From Pseudomonas sp. Fl4BN1 (lineage in GTDB: Bacteria > Pseudomonadota > Gammaproteobacteria > Pseudomonadales > Pseudomonadaceae): a stretch of 64,000 nt of DNA. The stretch spans positions 1 to 64,000 of the forward strand of contig NZ_JAAARM010000010.1 in the NCBI RefSeq assembly GCF_009908285.1, read 5' to 3'. Shown one piece after another: positions 51,979-61,058 of the stretch (the stretch's first letter is position 1; each line of letters starts with the position of its first letter). The notes below the pieces were generated by a model. The model made no database searches and had not been told where the DNA came from. It worked only from the letters and a program-made list of their open reading frames with translations. A program made the position numbers and the translations under genes.

Positions 51979-52893
51979 TCAGTGCAACTGCTGCGCGTCC
52001 AGGTACTGGTTCAGGCATTCGATGAACGCCTGGTGCTTGCGGGTATGGCGGCGATGGGCCGGGTAGATCACATGAATCTGCGGGCCGAACTGCTCCGGGT
52101 CGAGGGTGGCCTCGGGCAGCAACTGCACCAGCTCGCCGCGCCGCAGATAGGGGGCCGCGCTCCATTGCGGGCACAGCTGCAGGCCCAGGCCCGCCAGTAG
52201 CGCCCCGAACAGGAAATCGTAATTGTCGCTGGCCAGCCGGGGCACCGGTTGCGCCACGCGTTGGCGTTCGCCGTCCAGGGTAAAGCGCCAGAAGTGCGGG
52301 TTCAGCGCCGGGTGGCGGAAGATCAGCCAGTCATGCTCGGCGAAGGTCTCCGGGGTCACTGGCAGCGGCCGGCGCTGCAGGTAGCGCGGGCTGGCGCAGA
52401 GCAGGATGCGGTTGGCCGTCAGCGGGCGAGCAATCAGGTCCGGCAACTCTATCGGCCCGTCACGGACCGCCAGGTCATAACCGCCGCCGAGCAGGTCGAC
52501 GAACTCGTCGGTGAGCTGCACTTCCAGGCGCATCTGCGGGTACCGCTCGAGAAAGCCATAGCAGACGGCATTGAGAAACGCCGGGGCGAAGGAGGGCGGT
52601 GCTACCAGGCGCAGGGTCCCGCACATTTCCTGCTGCAACCGATCGATGTCCTCCTGGGCCTGTTGCAACTGGAGCAGCACCTGGCGGGCACTGGCCAGAT
52701 AGATCTGCCCGGCTTCGGTCAGGGCGATGCGCCGGGTCGAGCGTTCAAACAGGCGGGTGCCCAATTGGCTTTCCAGGTGGGTTACCGCCTTGGTCAGGGC
52801 CGAGGTGGTCTTGCCCAGGCAGGCGGCAGCGCGGGTAAAACTGCCCTGGTCCGCGGTGGTCACGAACATGGTGATGGCGCCGAGCTGATCCAT
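51979..52893 (-). CDS. LysR-type transcriptional regulator
   Basis: 304 residues. The N-terminal helix-turn-helix is 'FVTTADQGSFTRAAACLGKTTSALTKAVTHLESQLGTRLFERSTRRIALTE' read in pieces, and the effector domain ('LRLVAPPSFAPAFLNAVCYGFLERYPQMRLEVQL', in pieces) belongs to the CrgA-like subgroup. It is divergent from the amidohydrolase gene at 53000 and likely regulates it; an ATTC/GAAT dyad at 52937-52955 in the 106-base gap is a candidate T-N11-A site. Confidence 0.88.
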   Translation of the reverse strand: MDQLGAITMFVTTADQGSFTRAAACLGKTTSALTKAVTHLESQLGTRLFERSTRRIALTEAGQIYLASARQVLLQLQQAQEDIDRLQQEMCGTLRLVAPPSFAPAFLNAVCYGFLERYPQMRLEVQLTDEFVDLLGGGYDLAVRDGPIELPDLIARPLTANRILLCASPRYLQRRPLPVTPETFAEHDWLIFRHPALNPHFWRFTLDGERQRVAQPVPRLASDNYDFLFGALLAGLGLQLCPQWSAAPYLRRGELVQLLPEATLDPEQFGPQIHVIYPAHRRHTRKHQAFIECLNQYLDAQQLH

Positions 52894-52999
52894 TTCAGTC
52901 TTGCCTCTTTGGAAAGGATGTCTTGCGCGAAGCAGTATTCTTAAGCCCTCGTGAATTGGCTAGCCTCTTGCGCATTCCGACCAAAGGGTGCGAACAACA

Positions 53000-54739
53000 A
53001 TGAACAACGCTCTGACGATCACGCTGGCCTCGGCGCTGGCTTTGGCATCGATGCAAAGCCAGGCGGCAGTGGATTTGCTGCTGCACAACGGCAAGGTATT
53101 CACCGCCGAACAGGGCCAGCCGCTGCAGCAGGCGCTGGCGGTGGAACAGGGACGGATCGTCAAGGTCGGCAGTGATGCCCAGGTGCTGGCGCTGCAGGTC
53201 GCCGGCACCCGGGTCATCGACTTGCAGGGCAAGGTGCTGATGCCGGGATTCATCGACAGCCACAGCCATGCGATCTTCGGCGGCCTCAAGCTCAAGGCGG
53301 CGGATCTGGACAGCCAGCAGTTGCCCCTGGACGATCTGGAGCAGCGCCTGCGCGGCTGGCGCGATGACGGTAAGGCGCGCCACGGCGATGCCTTGAGCGT
53401 CGGCGGTTTTCCCTCGACCTACTGGAGCCAGGTCGATGAACTGGAGCAGCGCTTCAATCAGGGCGAATGGGCGGACACCGCGATCCTCTTCGTCGGCTGG
53501 GACTACCACACCGGTTGGGCCAACCGCGCCATGCTCAAGCGTGCAGGCATCGACGCGGCGCGGGTCAAGGCGCTGCAGGGCGAGGCCGTGGCTACGATCG
53601 GTCATCACCCCGACGGCACGCCCAACGGTTTTGTCGCCGATGCCGGGCTGTCGGCGCTGACCGCGCAATTGCCGGCACCGACCTTCGCCCAGTTGCTGGA
53701 CGCCGGTCGCGCCGCCCGCGATCTCAACCACAGCCTGGGCATCACCGCGCTGATGGACCCGGCGGCCAACGCCTTGCCCAGCGATACGGTGTTTGCCATG
53801 CAGCCGACGGCGCAGACCGTCGGCGTGTTGCCGGTGTACAAGGCGCTAGCGGAGCAAGGCGAACTGGACCTGCGAGTCGCGGCGCTGATGGTCGCCAACC
53901 CCAAGAGCCGCCCGGCGGACCTTGAAGTGCTGGAGCAGGTGCGCCAGCAGTTCCTCGGGGTCGAAAACCTGAGCCTGCCGGGGATCAAGATCTTCGCCGA
54001 CGGCGTGGCCGAGTTTCCAGCGCAGACCGCCGCGCTGCTGACACCTTATAAAAACTCGCAGAAGGGCGGCGAGTTGCTGATCGACCCGGCGCATTTCGGC
54101 GAGCTGGTCAGCGCCGCCGATGCCCGTGGCTGGCTGGTACACGTGCACGCCATTGGCGACCGCGCGGTGCGCGAGGCGCTGAACGGCATCGCGCAGGCGC
54201 GCCGCGACCGCCAGAGTGGCGTGGCGCATTCCATCACCCACCTGCAGATGGTCAACCCCAAGGAGTTCGCCCGCTTCAAACCGCTGAACGTGATTGCCTC
54301 GATGCAACTGTACTGGGCATCGGCCGACGAATTGAGTATCGATCTGCTCAAGCCCTATATCAGCGCCATGCAGTTCCAGTTCATGTATCCGGCGCGTTCG
54401 CTGTTGAAGAACGGCGCGACCATTGCCGGGGCCAGCGATTGGCCGGTGAGCACCCCCGAGCCGTGGAAAGCGATTGCCCAGGCCATCAGCCGCAAAGGCC
54501 CCAAGGGCGTACTGAACCAGGACGAAGGCATCGACCGCGAGACCCTGTTCTACGCCTACACCCGCAATGCCGCGCAAGCCATCGGCCTGGAGCGACAGAT
54601 TGGTTCCCTGGCTGTGGGCAAGCAGGCGGACCTGATCGTGCTGGACCGCGATGTGTTTGAGGTGCCTCAGGAGCAGTTGGCCGCTACCCAGGTGCTGAAG
54701 ACTTATTTTGCCGGGCGCGAGGTGTACAGCCGGCCGTGA
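53000..54739 (+). CDS. Exported metal-dependent amidohydrolase (YtcJ-like, Amidohydro_3)
   Basis: 579 residues from ATG 53000; GTG 52988 would add four. Signal peptide 1-24 ('TITLASALALASMQSQA'). Metal-binding marks: 'LMPGFIDSHSHAIFGG' (His-x-His near 84), 'WLVHVHAIGDRAVREALNG', 'HSITHLQMVNP' and 'AGASDWPVSTPEPW' with the terminal Asp. Members deacylate formamides or hydrolyse cyclic amides. It is likely periplasmic. It stands alone next to a LysR gene, so substrate and pathway are unknown. Confidence 0.87.
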   Translation: MNNALTITLASALALASMQSQAAVDLLLHNGKVFTAEQGQPLQQALAVEQGRIVKVGSDAQVLALQVAGTRVIDLQGKVLMPGFIDSHSHAIFGGLKLKAADLDSQQLPLDDLEQRLRGWRDDGKARHGDALSVGGFPSTYWSQVDELEQRFNQGEWADTAILFVGWDYHTGWANRAMLKRAGIDAARVKALQGEAVATIGHHPDGTPNGFVADAGLSALTAQLPAPTFAQLLDAGRAARDLNHSLGITALMDPAANALPSDTVFAMQPTAQTVGVLPVYKALAEQGELDLRVAALMVANPKSRPADLEVLEQVRQQFLGVENLSLPGIKIFADGVAEFPAQTAALLTPYKNSQKGGELLIDPAHFGELVSAADARGWLVHVHAIGDRAVREALNGIAQARRDRQSGVAHSITHLQMVNPKEFARFKPLNVIASMQLYWASADELSIDLLKPYISAMQFQFMYPARSLLKNGATIAGASDWPVSTPEPWKAIAQAISRKGPKGVLNQDEGIDRETLFYAYTRNAAQAIGLERQIGSLAVGKQADLIVLDRDVFEVPQEQLAATQVLKTYFAGREVYSRP

Positions 54740-54803
54740 TAGCAGTGTCGCCAGATCCTGGTTTTCTGCACACCACGGATTGACGCAATAGCAGTGATTC
54801 CCT

Positions 54804-54827
54804 ATTCTTTGTCGACCGACAAAGAAT
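54804..54827 (+). promoter_or_regulatory. 24-bp near-perfect palindrome (operator)
   Basis: ATTCTTTGTC (54804-54813) and its exact complement GACAAAGAAT (54818-54827) flank the four bases GACC. The dyad ends 13 bases before the start of the sugar-isomerase-like gene, so a bound repressor would block initiation or elongation. A TetR-type regulator is encoded two genes downstream in the same direction and is the obvious candidate ligand. Confidence 0.75.
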
Positions 54828-54840
54828 TGGAAGCAACTCA

Positions 54841-55896
54841 ATGAAAACCCTCAAGGGCCCCAGCCTGCACCTCGCACAATTCAGCGCCGCGACGGCGCCG
54901 TTCGACAGCTTGCCGGCCATTGCCCAGTGGGCCGCCGACCTGGGTTTCAAGGCACTGCAGATTCCCGCCTGGGATGAGCGGCTGTTCGACGTCGCCACGG
55001 CGGCCGAGAGCCAGGACTACTGTGATGACCTCAAGGGCCTGCTGGCCGAGAAGGGTCTGGTGATCAGCGAACTGACCAGCCACATCTTCGGCCAGTTGGT
55101 GGCGGTGCATCCGGCCTATGACGCAATGTGCGACAACTTCGCCCCCGAGGCGCTACGAGGCAATCCCCAGGCGCGCACCGCCTGGGCCATGGAACGGATG
55201 CACCTGGCCGCCAAGGCCTCGCGCCGCCTGGGGCTGGAGGACATGGGGACCTTCTCCGGATCCCTGGCCTGGCCTTACCTGTTTCCCTTTCCCCAGCGTC
55301 CCGAGGGCCTGATCGAGACCGCGTTCGCCGAGCTGGCACGGCGCTGGCGCCCGATCCTCGACACCTGCGACGAGCAAGGGGTGAACCTGTGCTACGAAAT
55401 CCATCCCAGCGAAGACCTGCACGACGGCACCAGCTTCGAGCGTTTCCTGGAACTGGTGGACCATCATCCGCGCTGCAACATCCTCTTTGACCCCAGCCAC
55501 TTCGTGCTGCAGCAACTGGACTACCTCAGCTACCTGGACATCTACCACCCGCGCATCCGCATGTTTCACGTCAAGGATGCCGAGTTCAATCCCACGGGCC
55601 GCCAGGGCATCTATGGCGGCTACAGCGCCTGGACTGAACGGGCCGGGCGCTTCCGTTCCCTGGGCGATGGCCAGGTGGATTTCAAGGCCATCTTTTCCAA
55701 GCTGGCGCAGTACGACTACCCAGGCTGGGCGACCCTGGAATGGGAGTGCTGCCTGAAGAACCAGGAAGACGGCGCCCGCGAAGGCGTCGAGTTCATCAAC
55801 CGCCACATGATCCAGGTCACCGAACGGATCTTCGACGACTTCGCCGGTGCCCCCATCGACCGTCAGCAGATCAACGCCATGCTCGGCATCGCCTGA
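54841..55896 (+). CDS. Sugar phosphate isomerase/epimerase family (TIM barrel)
   Basis: 351 residues; GGAAG precedes the ATG. The AP-endonuclease-2-like fold is visible from its metal ligands: 'NLCYEIHPSEDLHDG' (Glu), 'NILFDPSHFVLQQLDYL' (Asp/His), 'RMFHVKDAEFNPTG' (His) and 'YPGWATLEWECC' (Glu) near the C-terminus. It would isomerise or dehydrate a sugar or polyol derivative. It is the first gene after the palindrome and is followed after 23 bases by a hydrolase gene, probably one transcript. Confidence 0.87.
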   Translation: MKTLKGPSLHLAQFSAATAPFDSLPAIAQWAADLGFKALQIPAWDERLFDVATAAESQDYCDDLKGLLAEKGLVISELTSHIFGQLVAVHPAYDAMCDNFAPEALRGNPQARTAWAMERMHLAAKASRRLGLEDMGTFSGSLAWPYLFPFPQRPEGLIETAFAELARRWRPILDTCDEQGVNLCYEIHPSEDLHDGTSFERFLELVDHHPRCNILFDPSHFVLQQLDYLSYLDIYHPRIRMFHVKDAEFNPTGRQGIYGGYSAWTERAGRFRSLGDGQVDFKAIFSKLAQYDYPGWATLEWECCLKNQEDGAREGVEFINRHMIQVTERIFDDFAGAPIDRQQINAMLGIA

Positions 55897-55919
55897 ACCC
55901 TCCACTCGAGAACCACACC

Positions 55920-56807
55920 ATGAATGCTTTTACCGACAACACCCTGGCCGAGGCCACGGGCCTGACCCATCGCTATGTGCGCATCGACGGCCAGCGCATC
56001 CACTGTGTCAGCGCCGGCACGGGCCGGCCGGTGCTCCTGATTCCCGGCTGGCCGCAAACCTGGTACGCCTGGCGGCAGGTGATCCAGGCCCTGGCCGCGC
56101 AAGGTTTTCAGGCAATCGCCGTGGACCCGCCGGGCACCGGGCAATCGGACCGGCCGGAACACGGCTATGACACCGGCCAGGTGGCCGAGGTGCTGCACCA
56201 GGTGATGGAACAGTTGGGGTTCAGCGAGTACGCCGTGGTTGGCCATGACGTCGGCATGTGGATCGCCTACGCCCTGGCCAGTGACCGCCCGCAAGCGGTG
56301 ACGCGGCTGGCCCTCACCGAGGCAGTGATCCCGGGGCTGGCGGCGGCCCCGGAAATTTTCGTCGCCCCGGAGCAGAACATCTTTCTCTGGCACTTCATGT
56401 TCAACCAGTTGCGCGATCTGCCGGAGGCGCTGATTACCGGGCGCGAAAAGGCTTACCTGAACTACATCTTCGATCACTGGTCGCACCGCCGCGAAGCGGT
56501 GGCCGCCGAGGTCTACATCGAGGCCTATGCTGCGCCGGGCGGCTTGCGCGCGGGGTTTGCCTACTACCGGGCGATCCCTGAGACCGTGCGCCAGAACCAG
56601 TTGCGTGCACTGCGGCCACTGTTGATGCCGGTGCTGGCCATCGGTGCCGAGCATGCGACCAACGATGCCCCGCTGCTGACCTTGCAAGGCCATGCCACTG
56701 ACTTGCGTGGTGCCATCGTCGCGGACTGCGGTCACTTCATCATGGAGGAGGCGCCTGAGGAGTTTCTCGCGCACCTGCTGCCATTTCTGCAACAAGGGAT
56801 CGACTAA
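55920..56807 (+). CDS. Alpha/beta hydrolase, epoxide-hydrolase-like
   Basis: 295 residues from ATG 55920. 'LLIPGWPQTWYAWR' is the oxyanion-hole motif (G-W-P), and the nucleophile elbow 'VVGHDVGMW' has Asp110 where esterases have Ser, which is the epoxide hydrolase / haloalkane dehalogenase / fluoroacetate dehalogenase type. The C-terminal 'ADCGHFIMEEAPEEF' gives the catalytic His. With the isomerase and TetR gene it forms a small inducible unit for an unknown, possibly xenobiotic, compound. Confidence 0.87.
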   Translation: MNAFTDNTLAEATGLTHRYVRIDGQRIHCVSAGTGRPVLLIPGWPQTWYAWRQVIQALAAQGFQAIAVDPPGTGQSDRPEHGYDTGQVAEVLHQVMEQLGFSEYAVVGHDVGMWIAYALASDRPQAVTRLALTEAVIPGLAAAPEIFVAPEQNIFLWHFMFNQLRDLPEALITGREKAYLNYIFDHWSHRREAVAAEVYIEAYAAPGGLRAGFAYYRAIPETVRQNQLRALRPLLMPVLAIGAEHATNDAPLLTLQGHATDLRGAIVADCGHFIMEEAPEEFLAHLLPFLQQGID

Positions 56808-56822
56808 AACCCCGGAGGTAGA

Positions 56823-56854
56823 CGGCCCCGGGACACGGAAAATGGCCGGGGCCG
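56823..56854 (+). terminator. Hairpin after the hydrolase gene
   Basis: CGGCCCCGG (56823-56831) and CCGGGGCCG (56846-56854) form a 9-bp stem 15 bases past the stop. No T-run; it may separate the hydrolase from the TetR transcript. Confidence 0.55.
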
Positions 56855-56952
56855 GCTGAAATCTAATATCATTTCGTCGCGGTGCAGCTTGCCGAGCGGC
56901 AGGGCGAGCTTCACCGATCGCCTCCTTTTTCCTGACGAGATCCCTGACCCCC

Positions 56953-57552
56953 ATGGCTGGAAGACCCCGCGAATTCGATCGCAACCAGGCGTTGCGCCAG
57001 GCACTTGAGCTGTTCTGGGCCCGTGGTTTTGAAACCACCTCCATGGCCGACCTGGTGGCCGCCCTGGGGATTGCCTCGGCGCGGATCTACGCAGCCTTCG
57101 GTTCCAAGGAAGCGCTGTTTCGCGAGGCCGTGGAACTCTACGAGGCCGATGAAGGCGGATTCGCCGACCTGGCCTTGCACGAGGCCTGTGCCCGGACCGC
57201 CATCGAACGGATGCTCAAGGACGCGGTGACGCTCTACACCCGTGCCGATCGTCCATGGGGCTGCATGGTGGTGTCTTCCGCGGTGAATTGTTCCAGTGAC
57301 AACGACACTGTGCGTGAGTGGCTGGCCGAACATCGCCGTGCGCGTACCGCGAGCATCATCCAGCGCTTGGCAGCCGCGGTGCAGGCGGGCGAACTTGCGC
57401 CCGATACCGATGCAACTTCCCTGGGCGATTATTACTCTACGGTGCTTCATGGCCTGTCGGTTCAGGCCCGGGACGGAGTGACCCAGGCGCGCCTGCTCAA
57501 TGGCGTGGCATTGGCCATGAGTGTGTTCGACGCCGCGGCCCGGAAAACTTGA
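56953..57552 (+). CDS. TetR-family transcriptional regulator
   Basis: 199 residues. 'MAGRPREFDRNQALRQALELFWARGFETTSMADLVAALGIASARIYAAFGSKEALFREA', in pieces across 1-59, is the TetR helix-turn-helix; the ligand-binding helical domain follows, with Cys in 'HEACARTA' and 'DRPWGCMVVSSAVNCSS'. It belongs to the same direction as the isomerase-hydrolase pair and likely represses it through the palindrome at 54804. It may also control the SotB-like pump 174 bases downstream. Confidence 0.9.
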   Translation: MAGRPREFDRNQALRQALELFWARGFETTSMADLVAALGIASARIYAAFGSKEALFREAVELYEADEGGFADLALHEACARTAIERMLKDAVTLYTRADRPWGCMVVSSAVNCSSDNDTVREWLAEHRRARTASIIQRLAAAVQAGELAPDTDATSLGDYYSTVLHGLSVQARDGVTQARLLNGVALAMSVFDAAARKT

Positions 57553-57726
57553 GGTCCGCGCGCGGGTCGTGAGCCGCTGTAGCGCAAGCTGCGGATGGTG
57601 CGTGGTACGCCGCTGTTGGAGGCGACCGCCGGTTCTGGCAAGCGGTCGGCGGTCCTGGCCCAAGTTGTGCATTTTCTGTCGGGTCCTGGACCTGTTCCTT
57701 CATCGCAAGAGTAAGACGACCCTCAC

Positions 57727-58911
57727 ATGAGCAATACCGAGGCGACACCTCAAGGCAATTGGCAGCCGGTCATCGCATTGGCGCTGGCGGCCTTTGTCTT
57801 CAACACCACCGAGTTCGTGCCGGTGGGGCTGCTCAGCGCCATCGGCGCCAGCTTCGACCTGCCCACCGAGCAGGTTGGGCTGATGCTGACCATCTACGCC
57901 TGGATCGTGTCCCTGACCTCGCTGCCGGTGATGCTGCTGACCCGCAACATCGAGCGGCGCACCTTGCTCACGGTGCTGTTTGGCCTGTTCATCGTCAGCC
58001 ACATCCTTTCCAGCCTGGCCAGCAGCTTCGGCCTGCTGATGCTCAGCCGCATCGGCGTGGCCCTGGCCCATGCGCTGTTCTGGTCCATCACCGCGTCGCT
58101 GGCGGTGCGCCTGGCGCCGCCGGGCAAACAGGTGCAGGCCCTCGGGCTGCTGGCCACCGGCACCTCGCTGGCGATGGTGCTGGGGATTCCCCTCGGGCGC
58201 CTGTTGGGCGAGGCCCTGGGCTGGCGCACCACCTTCAGTGTGATCGCCGGCATGGCCGGGCTGCTGGTGCTGTGGCTGATCCGCACCTTGCCGTTATTGC
58301 CCAGCCAGAACTCCGGTTCCCTGCGCAGCCTGCCGTTGCTGTTCAAGCGCCCGGCGCTGGTGGCGATCTATCTGTTGACGGCGCTGGTGGTGACCGCCCA
58401 GTTCACTGCCTACAGCTACATCGAGCCCTTCATCAAGGTCGCCGCCGGCCTTGGCGGCGACGTGGTGACCTTGATCCTGCTGGTGTTCGGTGGCGCCGGG
58501 ATCATCGGTTCGCTGCTGTTCAGCTGGGTGCACCGCCACAGCCCACAAGGCTTTCTGCTGACGGCGGTGGGGTTGCTGGCGCTGTGCCTGAGTCTGCTGC
58601 TGCCGTTGAATGGCCACGTCTGGTCGCTGGTGCTGCTGAGTGTGGTCTGGGGCATGGCGATCATGGGGTTCGGCCTGGCCTTGCAGTCCAAGGTGCTGAC
58701 CCTGGCGCCGGACGCCACCGACGTGGCGATGGCGATGTTCTCCGGGATCTACAACATCGGCATCGGTGGCGGTGCGCTGCTGGGCAGTTGGGTCGGCGGG
58801 CAGATCGGCTTCGCCTATGTCGGCGTGGCCGGTGGTGCACTGGCCACCGTTGCCTTGCTGCTCTATGGCTGGTCGATTTGGCGCATGGTGCGCGCTCCCG
58901 CGACCGACTGA
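57727..58911 (+). CDS. MFS sugar/drug efflux transporter, SotB-like
   Basis: 394 residues, twelve hydrophobic segments. '[23 protein letters not shown]' and '[21 protein letters not shown]' (start of the DHA1/SotB type), '[18 protein letters not shown]' and the C-terminal '[20 protein letters not shown]' agree with sugar-efflux/arabinose-efflux permeases. Exports a small hydrophilic compound with protons. Its 3' end faces the leftward iron operon. Confidence 0.88.
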   Translation: MSNTEATPQGNWQPVIALALAAFVFNTTEFVPVGLLSAIGASFDLPTEQVGLMLTIYAWIVSLTSLPVMLLTRNIERRTLLTVLFGLFIVSHILSSLASSFGLLMLSRIGVALAHALFWSITASLAVRLAPPGKQVQALGLLATGTSLAMVLGIPLGRLLGEALGWRTTFSVIAGMAGLLVLWLIRTLPLLPSQNSGSLRSLPLLFKRPALVAIYLLTALVVTAQFTAYSYIEPFIKVAAGLGGDVVTLILLVFGGAGIIGSLLFSWVHRHSPQGFLLTAVGLLALCLSLLLPLNGHVWSLVLLSVVWGMAIMGFGLALQSKVLTLAPDATDVAMAMFSGIYNIGIGGGALLGSWVGGQIGFAYVGVAGGALATVALLLYGWSIWRMVRAPATD

Positions 58912-58967
58912 GGCGCTCGTTGCGTGGCAACGGCGCGAGCCCTGGCCGCGGGCCGGTGCTGTGCTGT

Positions 58968-60194
58968 CTACTGAGTGAGCAGCGGCTTGCGACGCTCCGG
59001 CCAGCAGGCCACCAGCAGCAATACCGCCGCTGCCAGCAAGTAGGGCAGGCGCGGTTCCACGGCATAGATCAAGGTCCCGGCCAGCGGCCCGACCACCACC
59101 CCCAAGCCTTGCGCCGCACCGATGGAACCGGCGGTCGCGCCTTGTTCGGCGGCGTCCACCGAATTGGTGGCCAGGGCGGCGAAGGACGGGAAGATCCAGC
59201 CCATGCCGGCTGCCACCACGAAGAAGCCCAGCCACAGCACCCAGGCATGCGCCGCGAGGATGCTCGCAACAAAACCCACGGCGGCCACCAGCGCGCCGAA
59301 GCGGATCATTCGCAGCGGCGGCCATTCCAGCTTGCGTACCAGCAGTTGCGAGGCGATCAGCGCCACGCCCACCAAAGTCAGGGCGATTCCGGCGGTCTGC
59401 GCCGCCTCGGCCGGGCCCATGCCCAGGCGGTCGAGGGCGAAGAAGCCCACGGTGATCTGCGCCATGGCCACGCAGAGCATCGAGACGAACGCCACCACCA
59501 ACGGCCGGCGCAGGCGCGGATCGCCCAGGCTCACCGGTTTCGGCGGTTGCTTGAGGTGCAGCTCCTGGCGCGGCAGCCGGGCCCGCAGGTACAGCAAGCC
59601 CAGCAGTGGCAATACCGCCAGCACATAGAACGGCAGGCTCAGGCTATGGCGGGCCAGCAGCGCGGCAATTGCCGGTCCCAGGACCAGGGCGCAGGCGTTG
59701 GCTGCCCCCAGTGAGGCCATGGCCCGGGCGCGGTGCTCGGGCTCGATGTTGTCGGCGATCAGGGCGTAGCCGCCCACTGGAATCGCCGCGTAGAACACCC
59801 CGATCAGGCCACGGCCCAGCAGCAGCCCGGCGAACGCCAGCAGCGCCGAGGGCAGGGCCTGCAGCGACAGGTCGATGAACACACTGAGGGCGAGAAACGC
59901 CAGGGTGAAGCCGCCGGTGCCCAGCAGCAGGATCCGCCGCCGGCCAAGGCGGTCGCTGGCCCGGCCCCAGGGCCGGGCCAGGAGCATCCAGATCACCCCG
60001 GAGACGGTCACCGCCATCCCGGCCTGCCAGGTGGCCAGGCCGAGAGTTCGCGCAATCGGGCCGATCAGCGAGACAAAGGCCATCATCGCCATGGTGCAGG
60101 CCAGGTTGGCCACCAGCAGTGGACGCAGGTCGAAGGCCGGGCTGGCCTGGGGCGTTTCCAGGGTATCGAGGGGCAACTGTTGAGCGTTGGTCAT
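58968..60194 (-). CDS. MFS transporter of the siderophore operon
   Basis: 408 residues, twelve segments; 'GRASDRLGRRRILLLGTGGF' is the loop 2-3 motif and 'AIPVGGYALIADNIEPEHRARAMASLGAANA' (pieces) the central one. It is the last gene of the leftward operon PepSY, binding protein, permease, ATPase, MFS. In that gene order the MFS protein would be an inner-membrane siderophore permease or exporter, as FetF is for enantio-pyochelin; assignment to that locus is inference by synteny. Three bases separate it from the ATPase gene. Confidence 0.85.
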   Translation of the reverse strand: MTNAQQLPLDTLETPQASPAFDLRPLLVANLACTMAMMAFVSLIGPIARTLGLATWQAGMAVTVSGVIWMLLARPWGRASDRLGRRRILLLGTGGFTLAFLALSVFIDLSLQALPSALLAFAGLLLGRGLIGVFYAAIPVGGYALIADNIEPEHRARAMASLGAANACALVLGPAIAALLARHSLSLPFYVLAVLPLLGLLYLRARLPRQELHLKQPPKPVSLGDPRLRRPLVVAFVSMLCVAMAQITVGFFALDRLGMGPAEAAQTAGIALTLVGVALIASQLLVRKLEWPPLRMIRFGALVAAVGFVASILAAHAWVLWLGFFVVAAGMGWIFPSFAALATNSVDAAEQGATAGSIGAAQGLGVVVGPLAGTLIYAVEPRLPYLLAAAVLLLVACWPERRKPLLTQ

Positions 60195-60197
60195 GGT

Positions 60198-61058
60198 TTA
60201 TCCCAGGGCTGAGTGAAGGGGCAGGCGGCCATCGACCATCACCAGCGGTCGACCGCGCACCTGTTCCAGGCTGCCGTCAACACCATAGACGTCGCGCAGC
60301 AGATGTTCGTTGATCACCTCCAGGGCCGGTCCGGCGGCGGCCAGGCGCCCGTGGTGCAGAACCACCACCTGCTGGCTGAAACCCAGGGCCAGGTTGATGT
60401 CGTGGACCACCACCAGGGTGATCAACTGGCGCTCCCGGGTGGCCCGGGTAATGGCCTCCACCACCTGGCACTGGTGATACAGGTCCAGGGCGCTGGTGGG
60501 TTCGTCCAGCAGCAGGACCTTGGGCTGGCGCACCAGGGCCTGGGCCAGCCCCACCAGTTGCCGCTGGCCGCCGGAAAGGGCGTCGATCGGGCGGTCGGCC
60601 AGGGATGTCAGGTCGAGGTCGACGAGCACCTGTTCGACGTTGTCGAGGACCGCCGGGCTCGGGCGCCCGGGGGCAAACCCGGCGCCGCGATGCCCGGCCA
60701 TGGCGGCGCTGAGCACCGCTTCGAAGGCGCACAGCCGGGTGCGCTCCGGCAGGCTCTGCGGCAGGTAGACGATGCGCTGCGCGCGCTCGACCTGGGGCAG
60801 GCGATTGAGTTCGACGCCGTCCAGCAGCACCTGGCCAGAGGTCTTGTGCAGGCCGGCGATGCCCCGCAGCAGGGTCGACTTGCCCGCGGCATTGGGACCG
60901 ATCAGCGCGGTCACGGTGCCGGCGTTCAGCGGCGGCAAGTCGACTCGGTCGAGTACCTGGCGGTTGCCGTAATGCATGCTCAGGTTGGCAGTGCTGAGCC
61001 CTGAAACAGCGCGTCCCGAAGTCGAGAGCTGCGGGGAGGATGAAGTTGCAAAGCTCAC
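60198..61058 (-). CDS. Iron-siderophore ABC transporter ATP-binding protein
   Basis: 286 residues from GTG 61058, overlapping the permease stop by four bases (GTGA). Walker A 'LIGPNAAGKSTLLRG', signature 'LSGGQRQLVGLAQALVRQ', Walker B 'VLLLDEPTSALDL' and the switch His 'LVVVHDINLALGF' are all intact. FecE/FepC type. Drives the FecCD-like permease encoded upstream. The FetE position in fet-type loci would fit. Confidence 0.9.
   Translation of the reverse strand: MSFATSSSPQLSTSGRAVSGLSTANLSMHYGNRQVLDRVDLPPLNAGTVTALIGPNAAGKSTLLRGIAGLHKTSGQVLLDGVELNRLPQVERAQRIVYLPQSLPERTRLCAFEAVLSAAMAGHRGAGFAPGRPSPAVLDNVEQVLVDLDLTSLADRPIDALSGGQRQLVGLAQALVRQPKVLLLDEPTSALDLYHQCQVVEAITRATRERQLITLVVVHDINLALGFSQQVVVLHHGRLAAAGPALEVINEHLLRDVYGVDGSLEQVRGRPLVMVDGRLPLHSALG

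Noticed and set aside
57553..57726. REP-like element between TetR and SotB genes
   Set aside because: A short CCGC...GCGG dyad resembles a Pseudomonas REP only loosely and occurs once.
58915..58940. Hairpin between the convergent SotB and MFS genes
   Set aside because: The stem GCTCG/CGAGC with TTGC/GCAA needs a five-base bulge; too weak to list as a terminator.
57759..59714. 651-codon plus-strand frame across SotB and the start of the MFS gene
   Set aside because: It lies out of frame over two clear membrane-transporter genes and its Arg/Gln/His-rich composition is typical of a shadow frame.
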